Source: SG8-30 sp963695085
GTDB lineage: Bacteria > Pseudomonadota > Gammaproteobacteria > Steroidobacterales > Steroidobacteraceae
DNA: 64,000 nucleotides
NCBI GenBank assembly: GCA_963695085.1
Contig: CAVOFV010000006.1
Span: forward strand, 1 to 64,000
Direction: 5' to 3'
Part shown: in pieces, positions 7,466 through 15,469 of the stretch
Numbering within the stretch: position 1 is the first letter of the stretch
Layout: every line of letters begins with the position of its first letter
Position numbers and translations under genes: made by a program
Notes under the pieces: model-generated
Told to the model about the DNA's origin: nothing
Seen by the model: only the letters and a program-made list of their open reading frames with translations
Databases searched by the model: none

Positions 7466-9079
7466 TCAGCTCGTGCGCGCAATCCCGGCCACGAAGCGGG
7501 CCAGCGTCGCGGACACCGAGCCCTTCGGCAGCATCACCTCGATCAGCTGGAAGCGGCCGCGCGTCTGCGCGGCCTTGTCCAGCGCCGCGCCCAGCTCCTT
7601 GCGGGTCGTGACGCGCACGCCATCGCCGCCCAGCGGCGCGGCGATCTCCGCGTAGTGCCAGTCGTCCAGCGAACTGAACTTGGTGTCGGGCTGGAAGATG
7701 CGCAGCATCTCCCATCCCAGGTTGTTCATGACGATCACGATCGGGTCCCAGCCGTAGCGGCGGCAGTTGCCGAGTTCCCAGCCGGTCATCTGGAAGGCGC
7801 CGTCGCCGATCAGGATCAGCGTGCGGCGGCCGCTCGCGGCCTGCACGCCCAGGCCCGCCGGCACGCCGAAGCCCATGGTGGCGTAGTAGCCGGGCATCAC
7901 CAGCTCGGTGTTGTCGACCTCGAACGCCACGAACATGCAATCGCCGACGTCGGTCGCCATCGGCATGCGGCCGTGCGCCGCGAACAGGTCGTTGATGCCG
8001 CAGGACACGTCGGACGGCGTGATCGGCTCCGCGTCGCGCTTCATGCCGGTCGGGTAGAACGTCTTCGAGCCCAGCGTCCTCGGTTCGCGGTCGGCGACCC
8101 GACCGGCCAGCGCTGCAACCAGTGCCGCCAGCGGGATGTTCGGGTAGAGGTGGTAACCCATCGTGACCGAGCGGTCGCGCACGCCGATCGCGAGGCCGGG
8201 CGTGATGCGCTTCTCGGAGATGCCGAAGTTGGTGTCCGACATGATCACGCCCATCAGGAGCAGGCAATCGGAGTCGTCCACCAGTTTCGTGAGTTCCGGC
8301 TTGCCGGCCATGCCGATGTAGCTGCCCAGCAGCGGCGTGTCGCCGCCCGCCAGCAGGCCGCGGCCCATGAACGAGGTGACCACCGGTACGTGCAGGCGCC
8401 GCGCGAGGTCCGCGACCTGCGCCTCCAGGCCGAAGCGGCGTGTCTCGACGCCGACCATCATGACCGGGCGCTGGGCGCGCGCCAGGCGCTGCATGATCTC
8501 GTCGGCACAGGCGGCGACCGCTTCCGCGTCGAATTCCGGCGGCGGCAGCCGTTCGACCCGCTTGCAGGGTTCGTTCACCATGTCACGCGGCAGCTCGATG
8601 TACACGGGCCGCGACTGCGCCAGGCAACTCGCGAGCACCCGTGCGATCCCGGCCGGCGCGCGCAGCGGGTCACTGAGGCGCGCCTCGTCGCAGGTGATTT
8701 CGCGGAACAACGCGAACTGCGAGTCGAGCGACTTGACCTGGTGGTGCAGCAGCAGTCCGCCGCGGCCCTCTTTCGTACCGGGCGCGGCGGAAATCACGAC
8801 CAGCGGCGACTTCTCCGCGTAGGCCGAAGCGACGCCGTTGACCGCATTCAGCGCGCCAGCACCGTAGGTGACCGCGATCGCGCTCGGCGCGCCGAGCATG
8901 CGCGCCGCGCCGTCGGCGGCGAAGCACACGCCCGGCTCGTGGCTCAGCGTGTACAGCGGCAGGATTTTGCTCTGCTCGATGACCTTGAACATCGGCAGCG
9001 CGAAATCGCCCGGCAGTCCGAAGATCTGCTGGACGCCATGGTCCTTGAGTGCGGTGAGCAGGGCTTCGGCGACGTTCAC
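7466..9079 (-). CDS. ipdC: Indolepyruvate/phenylpyruvate decarboxylase (ThDP-dependent)
   Basis: The 537-residue protein is a full-length thiamine-diphosphate enzyme: N-terminal pyrimidine-binding domain (IFGLPGDFALPMFKV, LYTLSHEPGVCFAADGAAR), central domain, and C-terminal pyrophosphate domain with GDGAFQMTGWELGN ... NN. Length and the motif MSDTNFGISEKRI suit the Azospirillum-type indolepyruvate/phenylpyruvate decarboxylase family. Known role: decarboxylation of aromatic 2-oxo acids, for example in indole-acetic acid formation. The start is taken as GTG 9079 (VNVAEALLTALKDHG) with GGAG 7 bases upstream; the frame is open further upstream but the extra sequence is low-complexity and unlike the family. 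A related benzoylformate-decarboxylase-like role cannot be excluded. Probably cotranscribed with ubiU-ubiV. Confidence 0.8.
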   Translation of the reverse strand: MNVAEALLTALKDHGVQQIFGLPGDFALPMFKVIEQSKILPLYTLSHEPGVCFAADGAARMLGAPSAIAVTYGAGALNAVNGVASAYAEKSPLVVISAAPGTKEGRGGLLLHHQVKSLDSQFALFREITCDEARLSDPLRAPAGIARVLASCLAQSRPVYIELPRDMVNEPCKRVERLPPPEFDAEAVAACADEIMQRLARAQRPVMMVGVETRRFGLEAQVADLARRLHVPVVTSFMGRGLLAGGDTPLLGSYIGMAGKPELTKLVDDSDCLLLMGVIMSDTNFGISEKRITPGLAIGVRDRSVTMGYHLYPNIPLAALVAALAGRVADREPRTLGSKTFYPTGMKRDAEPITPSDVSCGINDLFAAHGRMPMATDVGDCMFVAFEVDNTELVMPGYYATMGFGVPAGLGVQAASGRRTLILIGDGAFQMTGWELGNCRRYGWDPIVIVMNNLGWEMLRIFQPDTKFSSLDDWHYAEIAAPLGGDGVRVTTRKELGAALDKAAQTRGRFQLIEVMLPKGSVSATLARFVAGIARTS

Positions 9080-9183
9080 GACGGCTCCGGGCAAAACGGA
9101 TTCACGCCATTTTCCGTGCTGGCGCCCGATTGTGACAGCGGGAAAGCCGAAATCACAGTTTGTCGCAGCGCAGATGGACCGGA

Positions 9184-9196
9184 GGGTGCCGACCCC
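9184..9196. repeat. Degenerate palindrome of the GGGGTC family
   Basis: GGGTGCCGACCCC lies in the 214-base gap between divergent ipdC and the TSUP permease gene. It is a weaker relative of the GGGGTCAGACCCC elements. Confidence 0.25.
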
Positions 9197-9293
9197 TGAA
9201 GAACGCGACGGAAGCCTCCTGCGGGGCCACGCTCCGTCGCCGTGCGTGCCGCGGCCAGGCCCCGCCCCCGCGTATGCCAGAATTCGCGCCGTC

Positions 9294-10049
9294 ATGAATG
9301 CCGACATGCTGTGGCTGCTGGTCCCCGCCTTCCTCGCGCTCGCTGCGCTGTACACCAGCGTCGGTCATGCCGGCGCATCGGGCTATCTCGCGGTCATGGC
9401 GCTGGCCGGCGTGCTGCCGGAGACCATGCGACCCACAGCGCTGGCACTCAACGTGCTGGTCGCGTCGTTCACCGTCTATCGCTTCTGGCGCGCCGGGTAC
9501 TTCTCATGGCGCGCGCTGTGGCCGTTCCTGCTGGGCTCCGTGCCGCTGGCCGCGGTCGGCGGTTCGCTCCGGCTTGGCAGCGGTGTCTATTACGTGCTGG
9601 TCGCGATCGTGCTGGCGCTGTCGGCGTTCGTGCTGGTCTGGCGCGCCTTCGGCCGGCCGCCGGCCGAACGACCGGCGGATGCCGCGCGGATCCCGCGCGT
9701 GCCGGCCGTATTGCTGGGCGGCGCGATTGGCTTGCTGTCGGGACTGACCGGCACCGGCGGCGGCATATTCCTGTCGCCGGTCGTGTTGCTGGCTGGCTGG
9801 GCCGGCCCCAAGCACACCGGCGGTATCTCGGCGCCGTTCATCCTTGCCAACTCGACGGTGGCGCTGGCCGCTGGCACGGCCACCTGGGCCGACCTGCCCG
9901 TCGAGTTGCCATGGCTGGTCGCGGCCGTGCTGGCCGGCGCGTTGGTCGGCACGTGGGTGGGGTTGCGGAAGCTGTCCACGCCGGCGCTGCTCGCGGCGAT
10001 GGCCGTGGTGCTCGCGGTCGCCGCGGCGAAGATGCTGCTGACGGTCTGA
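9294..10049 (+). CDS. TSUP-family (TauE/SafE) membrane permease
   Basis: The 251-residue protein has about eight hydrophobic segments arranged as two related halves, each with a conserved Gly-rich loop: TSVGHAGASGYLAVMAL near residue 22 and GLLSGLTGTGGGIFLSPVVL near residue 150. These mark the sulfite exporter TauE/SafE family. Known members export or import sulfite, sulfoacetate or other small organic anions; the substrate here is unknown. ATG 9294 is chosen since the hydrophobic protein starts there; the open frame upstream to 8868 is antisense to ipdC. Convergent with the phosphomannomutase gene. Confidence 0.85.
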   Translation: MNADMLWLLVPAFLALAALYTSVGHAGASGYLAVMALAGVLPETMRPTALALNVLVASFTVYRFWRAGYFSWRALWPFLLGSVPLAAVGGSLRLGSGVYYVLVAIVLALSAFVLVWRAFGRPPAERPADAARIPRVPAVLLGGAIGLLSGLTGTGGGIFLSPVVLLAGWAGPKHTGGISAPFILANSTVALAAGTATWADLPVELPWLVAAVLAGALVGTWVGLRKLSTPALLAAMAVVLAVAAAKMLLTV

Positions 10050-10055
10050 TACAGG

Positions 10056-10070
10056 CGGGGTCAGACCCCG
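10056..10070. repeat. Intergenic palindrome, GGGGTCAGACCCC family
   Basis: CGGGGTCAGACCCCG is a perfect inverted repeat around a single central A. It sits 6 bases after the TSUP permease stop, in the 36-base gap between two convergent genes, where it could terminate transcription from both sides. Confidence 0.6.
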
Positions 10071-10085
10071 GGCCGACGGTGGCAC

Positions 10086-11442
10086 TCACGCAAATGAGTC
10101 AACGACCGCCAGGATCTCCGCCGTCTTGTCCTGCATCAGCGCCTGATCACCGCGTGACTCGACATTGAGCCGTACCAGCGGTTCGGTGTTGGAGGAGCGC
10201 AGGTTGAAGCGCCACTGCCGGAATTCGACCGACAGCCCGTCCGTGTAGTCCACGGAATGCGGCATCCGGCACATAGCGCGCCTTGACCGCCGCGATGGCG
10301 CCCTGCTGGTCGGCCAGCTTGCGGTTGATCTCGCCGCTCGCCGGAAAGCGTTTGATGCGCTCACCGACCAGTTTCGACAGCGGCTTGCCGGTCTCGGACA
10401 GCAACTGCCCCATGACCAGCCACGGGATGATGCCGCTGTCGCAGTAGGCGAAGTCGCGGAAGTAATGGTGCGCGCTCATCTCGCCGCCGTACACCGCATC
10501 CACGTCGCGCATCTTCTCCTTGATGAACGCGTGGCCGGACTTGCACAGCACCGGTTTGCCGCCGTACTCGGCGACGATTTCCAGCGTGTTCCACGTCAGC
10601 CGCGGGTCGTGCACGATGCGCCCGCCCTGGTGGCGCTTGAGGAACACCGAGGCCAGCAGGCCGACGATGTAGTAGCCCTCGACGAACCGGCCCTGCTCGT
10701 CGAAGAAGAAGCAGCGGTCGAAGTCGCCGTCGAAGGCGATGCCGATGTCGGCTTTCTCGCGCAACACCGTCTCGGAGGTGATCGCGCGGTTCTCCTCGAG
10801 CATCGGGTTCGGCACGCCGTGCGGGAACGTGCCATCCGGCTCGTGATGAAGCTTCACGATCTCGAACGGCAGGTCCCCGGCCAGCATCTCGACCACGGCG
10901 CCCGCGCCGCCGTTGCCCGGGTTCGAGACGATCCGGATCTTCTCCAGCGCATCGCGGTCCACGTAGCTGAGCAGGTGGTCGCGGTAGCTCGGCATGATGT
11001 CGAAGCGCTCCACGACACCGCGTTTCGAGGAGGCCGCGAAGATGCCGCCCTCGGCCAGCTTGCGGATCTCCTGCAGTCCCGTGTCGCCGCTGATCGGCTT
11101 CGACTGGCCGCGCACGAACTTCATGCCGTTGTAGTCCGGCGGGTTGTGGCTGGCGGTGACCATGATCCCGCCGTCGAGCCGCTGCGAGAAGGTCGCGAAA
11201 TAGACGCCCTCGGTGCCGCACAGGCCGATGTCGATGACATGCACGCCGGCATCGGTCAGGCCGTGGATCAGCGCCTCGGCCAGGGTTGAACTCGAGAGGC
11301 GGATGTCGCGCCCCACCGCGACGCGCTTCGGCGCCAGCCATTCCGCATAAGCGCGGCCGATCGCGTACGCCGACTCGGGGTTCAGCTCGTCGGGAATGCG
11401 GCCGCGGACGTCGTAGGCCTTGAAGCAGTTCGAAAGGTCCAT
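10086..11442 (-). CDS. algC: Phosphomannomutase/phosphoglucomutase, frameshifted near 10260
   Basis: The enzyme interconverts mannose- or glucose-6-phosphate and the 1-phosphate, feeding GDP-mannose and UDP-glucose synthesis. Seen: start MDLSNCFKAYDVRGRIP, phosphoserine loop TASHNPPDYNGMK (Ser98), metal loop DGDFD (238-242) and substrate loop GGEMSAHHYFRD. The last domain (SVDYTDGLSVEF, RSSNTEPLVRLNVES) is in another frame. Removing one base near 10258-10263 rejoins it and gives 451 residues, the family's usual length. In this sequence it is also in frame with the aminotransferase upstream without a stop between them; see that entry. manC and ugd, the next steps, are a few kb away. Confidence 0.88.
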
Positions 11443-12636
11443 GGCGGTCTCAACGCTCGAATAGAATGTCGCGATCGAATCGACCACGTGCTGCAGCTGG
11501 GTCTCCGTCAGGTCCGGGAAGATCGGCAGCGCCAGCGTCTCGCGGGCGGCGCGGGCCGACTCGGGGCAGTCCTCAGGCTGGTAGCCAAGATAGGCGAAGC
11601 ACTCCTGCATGTGCAACGGCACCGGGTAGTAGATCTCGGCGCCCACGCCGCACTCGCCCAGGTAGGCGCGCAGCCGGTCGCGCTCGGGCACGCGGATGAT
11701 GTACTGGTTGTAGATGTGCCGGTAGCCCGGCAGCGCGGTCGGCGTGACGACCTGCTTCCCCAGTTTCGCGGCGGCAAAGGCGCGGTCGTAGTAAGCCGCA
11801 TTGCGCTGGCGCGCCGCGTGCCAGTCGTCGAGGTGCCTCAGCTTGACCAGCAGCACGGCCGCCTGCAGCTCGTCGAGGCGGAAGTTGCCGCCGATCAGCG
11901 AATGGTAGTACTTGGGCTCGCCGCCGTGCACGCGCAATATTCTCATCCGCGTGGCCAGCGCCTCGTCGTTGGTCGTGCACAGGCCGGCGTCGCCGAACGC
12001 ACCCAGGTTCTTGGTCGGAAAGAACGAGAAGCAGCCGATGTCGCCGATGCCGCCGACGCGCCGGCCGCCGGGCAGTTCCGAGCCGATCGCCTGCGCCGCG
12101 TCCTCGATGATCTTCAGGTTGTAGCGCGCCGCCAGCTCGAGCATCGGATCGAGGTCCGCCGCCTGCCCGTACAGGTGCACCGGCATGATGGCCTTCACGC
12201 GGCCACCGGTGGCGCGGTTGACCAGCTGGCCGTCGCGCATCTCGCAGCGCTGCTCGATGAACTCGCGGGTCAGGCCCACGTCCTGGTTGTAGCTGACCGG
12301 CTCGATGTCGAGGTACACGGGCCGCGCGCCGGTGCGCGCGATGGTGCCGCCGGTGGCGAAGAACGTGTACGGCGTGGTGACGACTTCGTCGCCGGCGCCG
12401 ATGTCGAGCGCCATCAGCGCCAGCAGCAGCGCGTCCGTGCCCGAGGACACGCCGATGCCGTATTTCGCGCCCGAGTAGGCCGCGATCTTCTCCTCGAGCT
12501 CGCGCACGGCGGGCCCGAGAATGAACATCTGCGAGGCGGCGACCTGCAGCATCGCCTCGTCGAGTTCGGCCTTCAGGGCCTGGTACTGGGGCTTGAGGTC
12601 GAGCAGCGGGACGTGCAGCCTGGCGGGAGTGGTCAT
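11443..12636 (-). CDS. DegT/DnrJ/EryC1/StrS aminotransferase, read through into algC
   Basis: About 398 residues of a PLP sugar aminotransferase: LLDLKPQYQALKAELDEAM, SSGTDALLLALMAL, PYTFFATGGTIARTGARPVYLDIE, EDAAQAIGS and the PLP lysine in SFFPTKNLGAFGDAG. Known: these enzymes add an amino group to keto sugars attached to UDP or dTDP. The natural end should be near IATFY; here no stop occurs and the frame continues into the phosphomannomutase start at 11442. A TGA exists 8 bases before that ATG in the frame shifted by two, so one missing base would explain the fusion. A true fusion cannot be excluded. ATG 12636 is chosen by family alignment. The sugar substrate is unknown. Confidence 0.8.
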
Positions 12637-12718
12637 GGGGACACCGGAAGCCTGAGTGAATCCGCCTATTTTGCCTGCCCCGGAGCGGCGCGACAAAGGG
12701 GATTGGCAAACGGCGCCG

Positions 12719-13093
12719 CTAGCGCTTCGGGTAGTACCTGACGCCGTCGACCTGGTCGAAGTTCGCGTCCTGCGTCCAGAACGCTGCGCCATGGGTCCAG
12801 GCCGTCGCCAGCATGATGCTGCTGGTCATCGGCAGGGACAGTTCCTGCGACAGCCGCGCCGCCTCGAGCGCCAGGGCACGGTTCAGGTCGATGACCGTGC
12901 CCTGTTCCATGATGGCCGCGGCCTGCAGGGCATCGCCCTCGCCGCGCTGCGCCAGCACCGTCCTGAATACCTCGCACAGGGCCAGCGACGGCACCAGCAG
13001 CGTGTCCGTATTTTCGATGGACGGCGCGAAGTGGCGCGCGTTCCCGCCGTCGGCGAAATACTCCAGCCACGCCGAGGAGTCGACGACGTTCAC
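12719..13093 (-). CDS. vapC: PIN-domain toxin, VapC family
   Basis: A 124-residue PIN-domain ribonuclease: VNVVDSSAWLEYFAD carries the first catalytic Asp, ALCEVFRTV an acidic residue, and SIMLATAWTHGAAFWTQDANFDQVDGVRYYPKR the C-terminal acidic cluster. Known: VapC toxins cut tRNA or rRNA and are blocked by their antitoxin. The GTG start overlaps the TGA of the antitoxin gene (GTGA), typical of a two-gene unit. It stands just before the aminotransferase gene of the polysaccharide region. Confidence 0.9.
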   Translation of the reverse strand: MNVVDSSAWLEYFADGGNARHFAPSIENTDTLLVPSLALCEVFRTVLAQRGEGDALQAAAIMEQGTVIDLNRALALEAARLSQELSLPMTSSIMLATAWTHGAAFWTQDANFDQVDGVRYYPKR

Positions 13094-13296
13094 GTCCGGT
13101 CCTTGTCCCGCAGGAACCGCGTCTCGATCTCCTTCAGGAACCCGCGCGCCTGCCTCGGCGACCGGACCGGCACCAGCTCGACCCGGTCCTGGTACTGGAT
13201 GGCGTGCAGGCGGGCCCCCACGCGGATGCCCAGCGCCTCGCGGATGGCCTTCGGGATGACCACCTGATATTTCGGTGACACAGTTACCGTTGTCAT
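13090..13296 (-). CDS. vapB: AbrB-type antitoxin, VapB family
   Basis: A 68-residue SpoVT/AbrB-like DNA-binding protein: TTVTVSPKYQVVIPKAIREALGIRVGARL is the swapped-hairpin domain. The C-terminal tail would neutralise the PIN toxin encoded next. A good ribosome site (AAGGAAA) lies 4 bases before the ATG. Upstream (about 13309-13335) GATGG and CCATC flank an AT-rich stretch and could be an autoregulatory operator. Confidence 0.9.
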   Translation of the reverse strand: MTTVTVSPKYQVVIPKAIREALGIRVGARLHAIQYQDRVELVPVRSPRQARGFLKEIETRFLRDKDRT

Positions 13297-13430
13297 ACGC
13301 TTTCCTTATCGATGGCACTATCGTAATACCATCAAAGTATCCGGCGCAATAGCACGCCGGCAGTCGCTGGCGGCGAGATCCTGCCGTTGGGTTTCGGTCC
13401 TGTGGATTCTGGCGTTTCCGCACGCACCAA

Positions 13431-13472
13431 GGAGGGGGCAAACTCCGGATCCGAGTAGGGTCTGGCCCCTCC
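13431..13472. repeat. Inverted repeat with a GGGTCTGGCCCC element
   Basis: GGAGGGG (13431-13437) and CCCCTCC (13466-13472) form an inverted repeat, and GGGTCTGGCCCC (13458-13469) within it resembles the dispersed family. It lies between the hicB stop and the vapB start. Confidence 0.35.
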
Positions 13473-13477
13473 TCCAG

Positions 13478-13696
13478 CTAGGCTGCCACCTCGACGTACT
13501 CGGCACGAATAGACGGCTCCGGAACCGCCGCTCCGTCGGCCCGAAGCCCCTGCAGGTGCATCTCAATCGCTTCGGTAATGGCCTGCTGTACGTCGGCCAG
13601 CGTCGCGCCCGTCGCCACGCAACCGGGCAGGTCCGGAACATAGGCTGACAGATTGCTGCCGACATCTTCGATGATGACTGCGTACCGCATGTTCAT
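13478..13696 (-). CDS. hicB: HicB-family antitoxin
   Basis: A 72-residue protein with the HicB partial RNase-H-like fold: MRYAVIIEDVGSNLSAYVPDLPGCVATGATLADVQQAITEAIEMHLQGL. Known: HicB binds and blocks the HicA RNase. It lacks a clear separate DNA-binding domain at the C-terminus, as in short HicB forms. ATG 13696 overlaps the hicA stop by 4 bases (ATGA); ATG 13690 is the alternative. Confidence 0.9.
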   Translation of the reverse strand: MNMRYAVIIEDVGSNLSAYVPDLPGCVATGATLADVQQAITEAIEMHLQGLRADGAAVPEPSIRAEYVEVAA

Positions 13697-13887
13697 GTCC
13701 GCTTTGCGAGTCCGGCCTGGCCGAGAATACTCCGCACTGTGCCCGGCGCCAAATCATGACTTGGCTTGCCGGCGACCGTCACGCGGCCAGTCTTCCACGC
13801 ATGTTTGAATTGCCGGTGACTGCCCCGGGTCGCAACCAGGAACCAGCCGTCATCCTGCAACAACCGTAGGATTTCCAGAACTTTCAC
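13693..13887 (-). CDS. hicA: HicA-family mRNA interferase toxin
   Basis: A 64-residue protein with the small double-stranded RNA-binding fold of HicA: LRLLQDDGWFLVATRGSHRQFKHA with the catalytic His24, then TVAGKPSHDLAPGTVRSILGQAGL. Known: HicA cuts mRNA when free of HicB. The toxin gene comes first, as usual for hicAB, and overlaps hicB by 4 bases. Confidence 0.9.
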   Translation of the reverse strand: MKVLEILRLLQDDGWFLVATRGSHRQFKHAWKTGRVTVAGKPSHDLAPGTVRSILGQAGLAKRT

Positions 13888-13975
13888 CCGACCAAAATGG
13901 CAGCCCTGCCAGTCGTGTGGTGTCCCGATTCCTCACGCGAATACGGACATATTCAGCGAGGGCCAGGCTCGTTGA

Positions 13976-15407
13976 TCAGTCGGTCCGGCCCTCGCGTCCG
14001 TAGCGGTCGTCGAAGCGCACGATGTCGTCCTCGCCCAGGTAGCTGCCGGACTGCACCTCGACGATGTGCACGGGCACGTCGCCGGGGTTCTCGATGCGGT
14101 GTTTCGTGCCGATCGGGATGTAGGTGGACTCGTTTTCCTTGAGCAGGAATGTCTCCTCGCCGCGCGTGATCTTCGCGACGCCCGAGACCACGATCCAGTG
14201 CTCGGCGCGGTGATGGTGCATCTGCAGCGACAGCACGGCGCCCGGCTTGACCTTGAGGCGCTTGACCTGGAAGCCCTCGCCCGCGTCCACGCTGTCGTAG
14301 CTGCCCCAGGGCCGGAACACCTCGCGGTGCAGGCCGGGCTCGCTGCGGCCCATGTCCTTCAGCTTGCTGACCAGCAGCTTCACGTCCTGCACGCGATCAC
14401 GCGGCGCGACCATGACCGCGTCGGCGGTCTCGACGACGACGTGGTCCTTGAGGCCGACGGCGGCGACCAGCCGGCCGGAGGAATACAGCAGGCAGTTGTC
14501 CGAGTCCACGCTGACGACGTCGCCGTGGTGCACGTTGCGCCGGTCGTCGCGCTCGAGCGCGTCCTGCAGCGACGCCCACGAGCCGACGTCGCTCCAGCCG
14601 GCATCGAGCGGGATGACCGCGGCGGACCCGGTCTTTTCCATGACCGCGTAGTCGATGGAATCCGACGGGCACTCGCCGAACACGTCCGCGGGCAGGCGCG
14701 TGAAGTCGAGGTCACGCTGGGCGCCAGCCAGTGCCCGGGCGCAGGCATCGCGCATGGCGGGCGCGTACTTCGCCAGTTCCTCGAGATACCGCGCCGCCGA
14801 GAACAGGAACATGCCGCTGTTCCACAGGTACTCGCCGCCGGCCAGGAACGCCGCAGCGCGCCCGGCGTCGGGCTTCTCGACGAACTCGGCGACCGGCACG
14901 ACCGGGCCCTTGCCCTTCCCTTTGCGGATGTAGCCGTAGCCCGTCTCGGCGCGGTTCGGCACCACGCCGAAGGTCACGAGCTTGCCGTCCCGTGCCGCCG
15001 GCAGCGCGGCGGTCACTGCCGCCTGGAAGGCCGTCACGTCGCGGATGACGTGGTCGGCTGGCAGCACGAGTAGCAGGTTTCCGGAGGGGTCCGGCCCTTC
15101 CTGCCCCCCTGCCAGCAGTGCCGCAATCGCCACCGCCGGCGCGGTATTGCGGCCCACCGGCTCGAGCACGATGGCCGCGGGCTCAACATCCACCTGCCGC
15201 AGCTGTTCCGCGACCATGAAGCGGTGATGCTCGTTGCACACGATGATCGGCGCGCCGATACCGTCGAGGCCGCGCGAGCCTGAGCGCGGTGTCCTGCATC
15301 ATGGTGCGCTTGCCGACCAGCGGCAGCAGCTGCTTGGGATACAGCTCGCGGGACAGTGGCCACAGGCGCGTGCCGGAGCCGCCGGAAAGGATGACGGGGA
15401 TCAGCAT
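13976..15407 (-). CDS. manC: Mannose-1-phosphate guanylyltransferase/mannose-6-phosphate isomerase, frameshifted near 15273
   Basis: A bifunctional enzyme for GDP-mannose synthesis. The N-terminal nucleotidyltransferase starts MLIPVILSGGSGTRLWPLSRELYPKQ; the C-terminal part is a type II isomerase cupin with FRPWGSYDSVD, QMHHHRAEHWIVVSG and ESTYIPIGTKHRIENPG. The first 45 or so residues lie in a different frame from the rest: one extra base near 15271-15276 splits ALRLAGLDGIGAPIIVCNEHH. Corrected, the protein has 476 residues, normal for the family. Product would serve GDP-mannose-derived sugars; a phosphomannomutase is 2.5 kb downstream. Confidence 0.9.
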
Positions 15408-15469
15408 GGGGCGGTCACTTCGTAGCGGCTACGGTCCGGCAAGGATAACGGATTGGGCCTGGCGGTTGC

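Noticed and set aside
9131..9157. CRP-like site TGTGA ... TCACA upstream of ipdC
   Set aside because: The half-sites are 17 bases apart, whereas CRP needs 6; no other support.
7656..9199. Long plus-strand open frame opposite ipdC
   Set aside because: It is antisense to a well-conserved enzyme and its translation is rich in Arg, His, Gln and Ala without any motif, as expected for a GC-rich shadow frame.
8868..9293. N-terminal extension of the TSUP permease
   Set aside because: The extra sequence overlaps ipdC on the other strand and is not membrane-like; the permease begins naturally at 9294.
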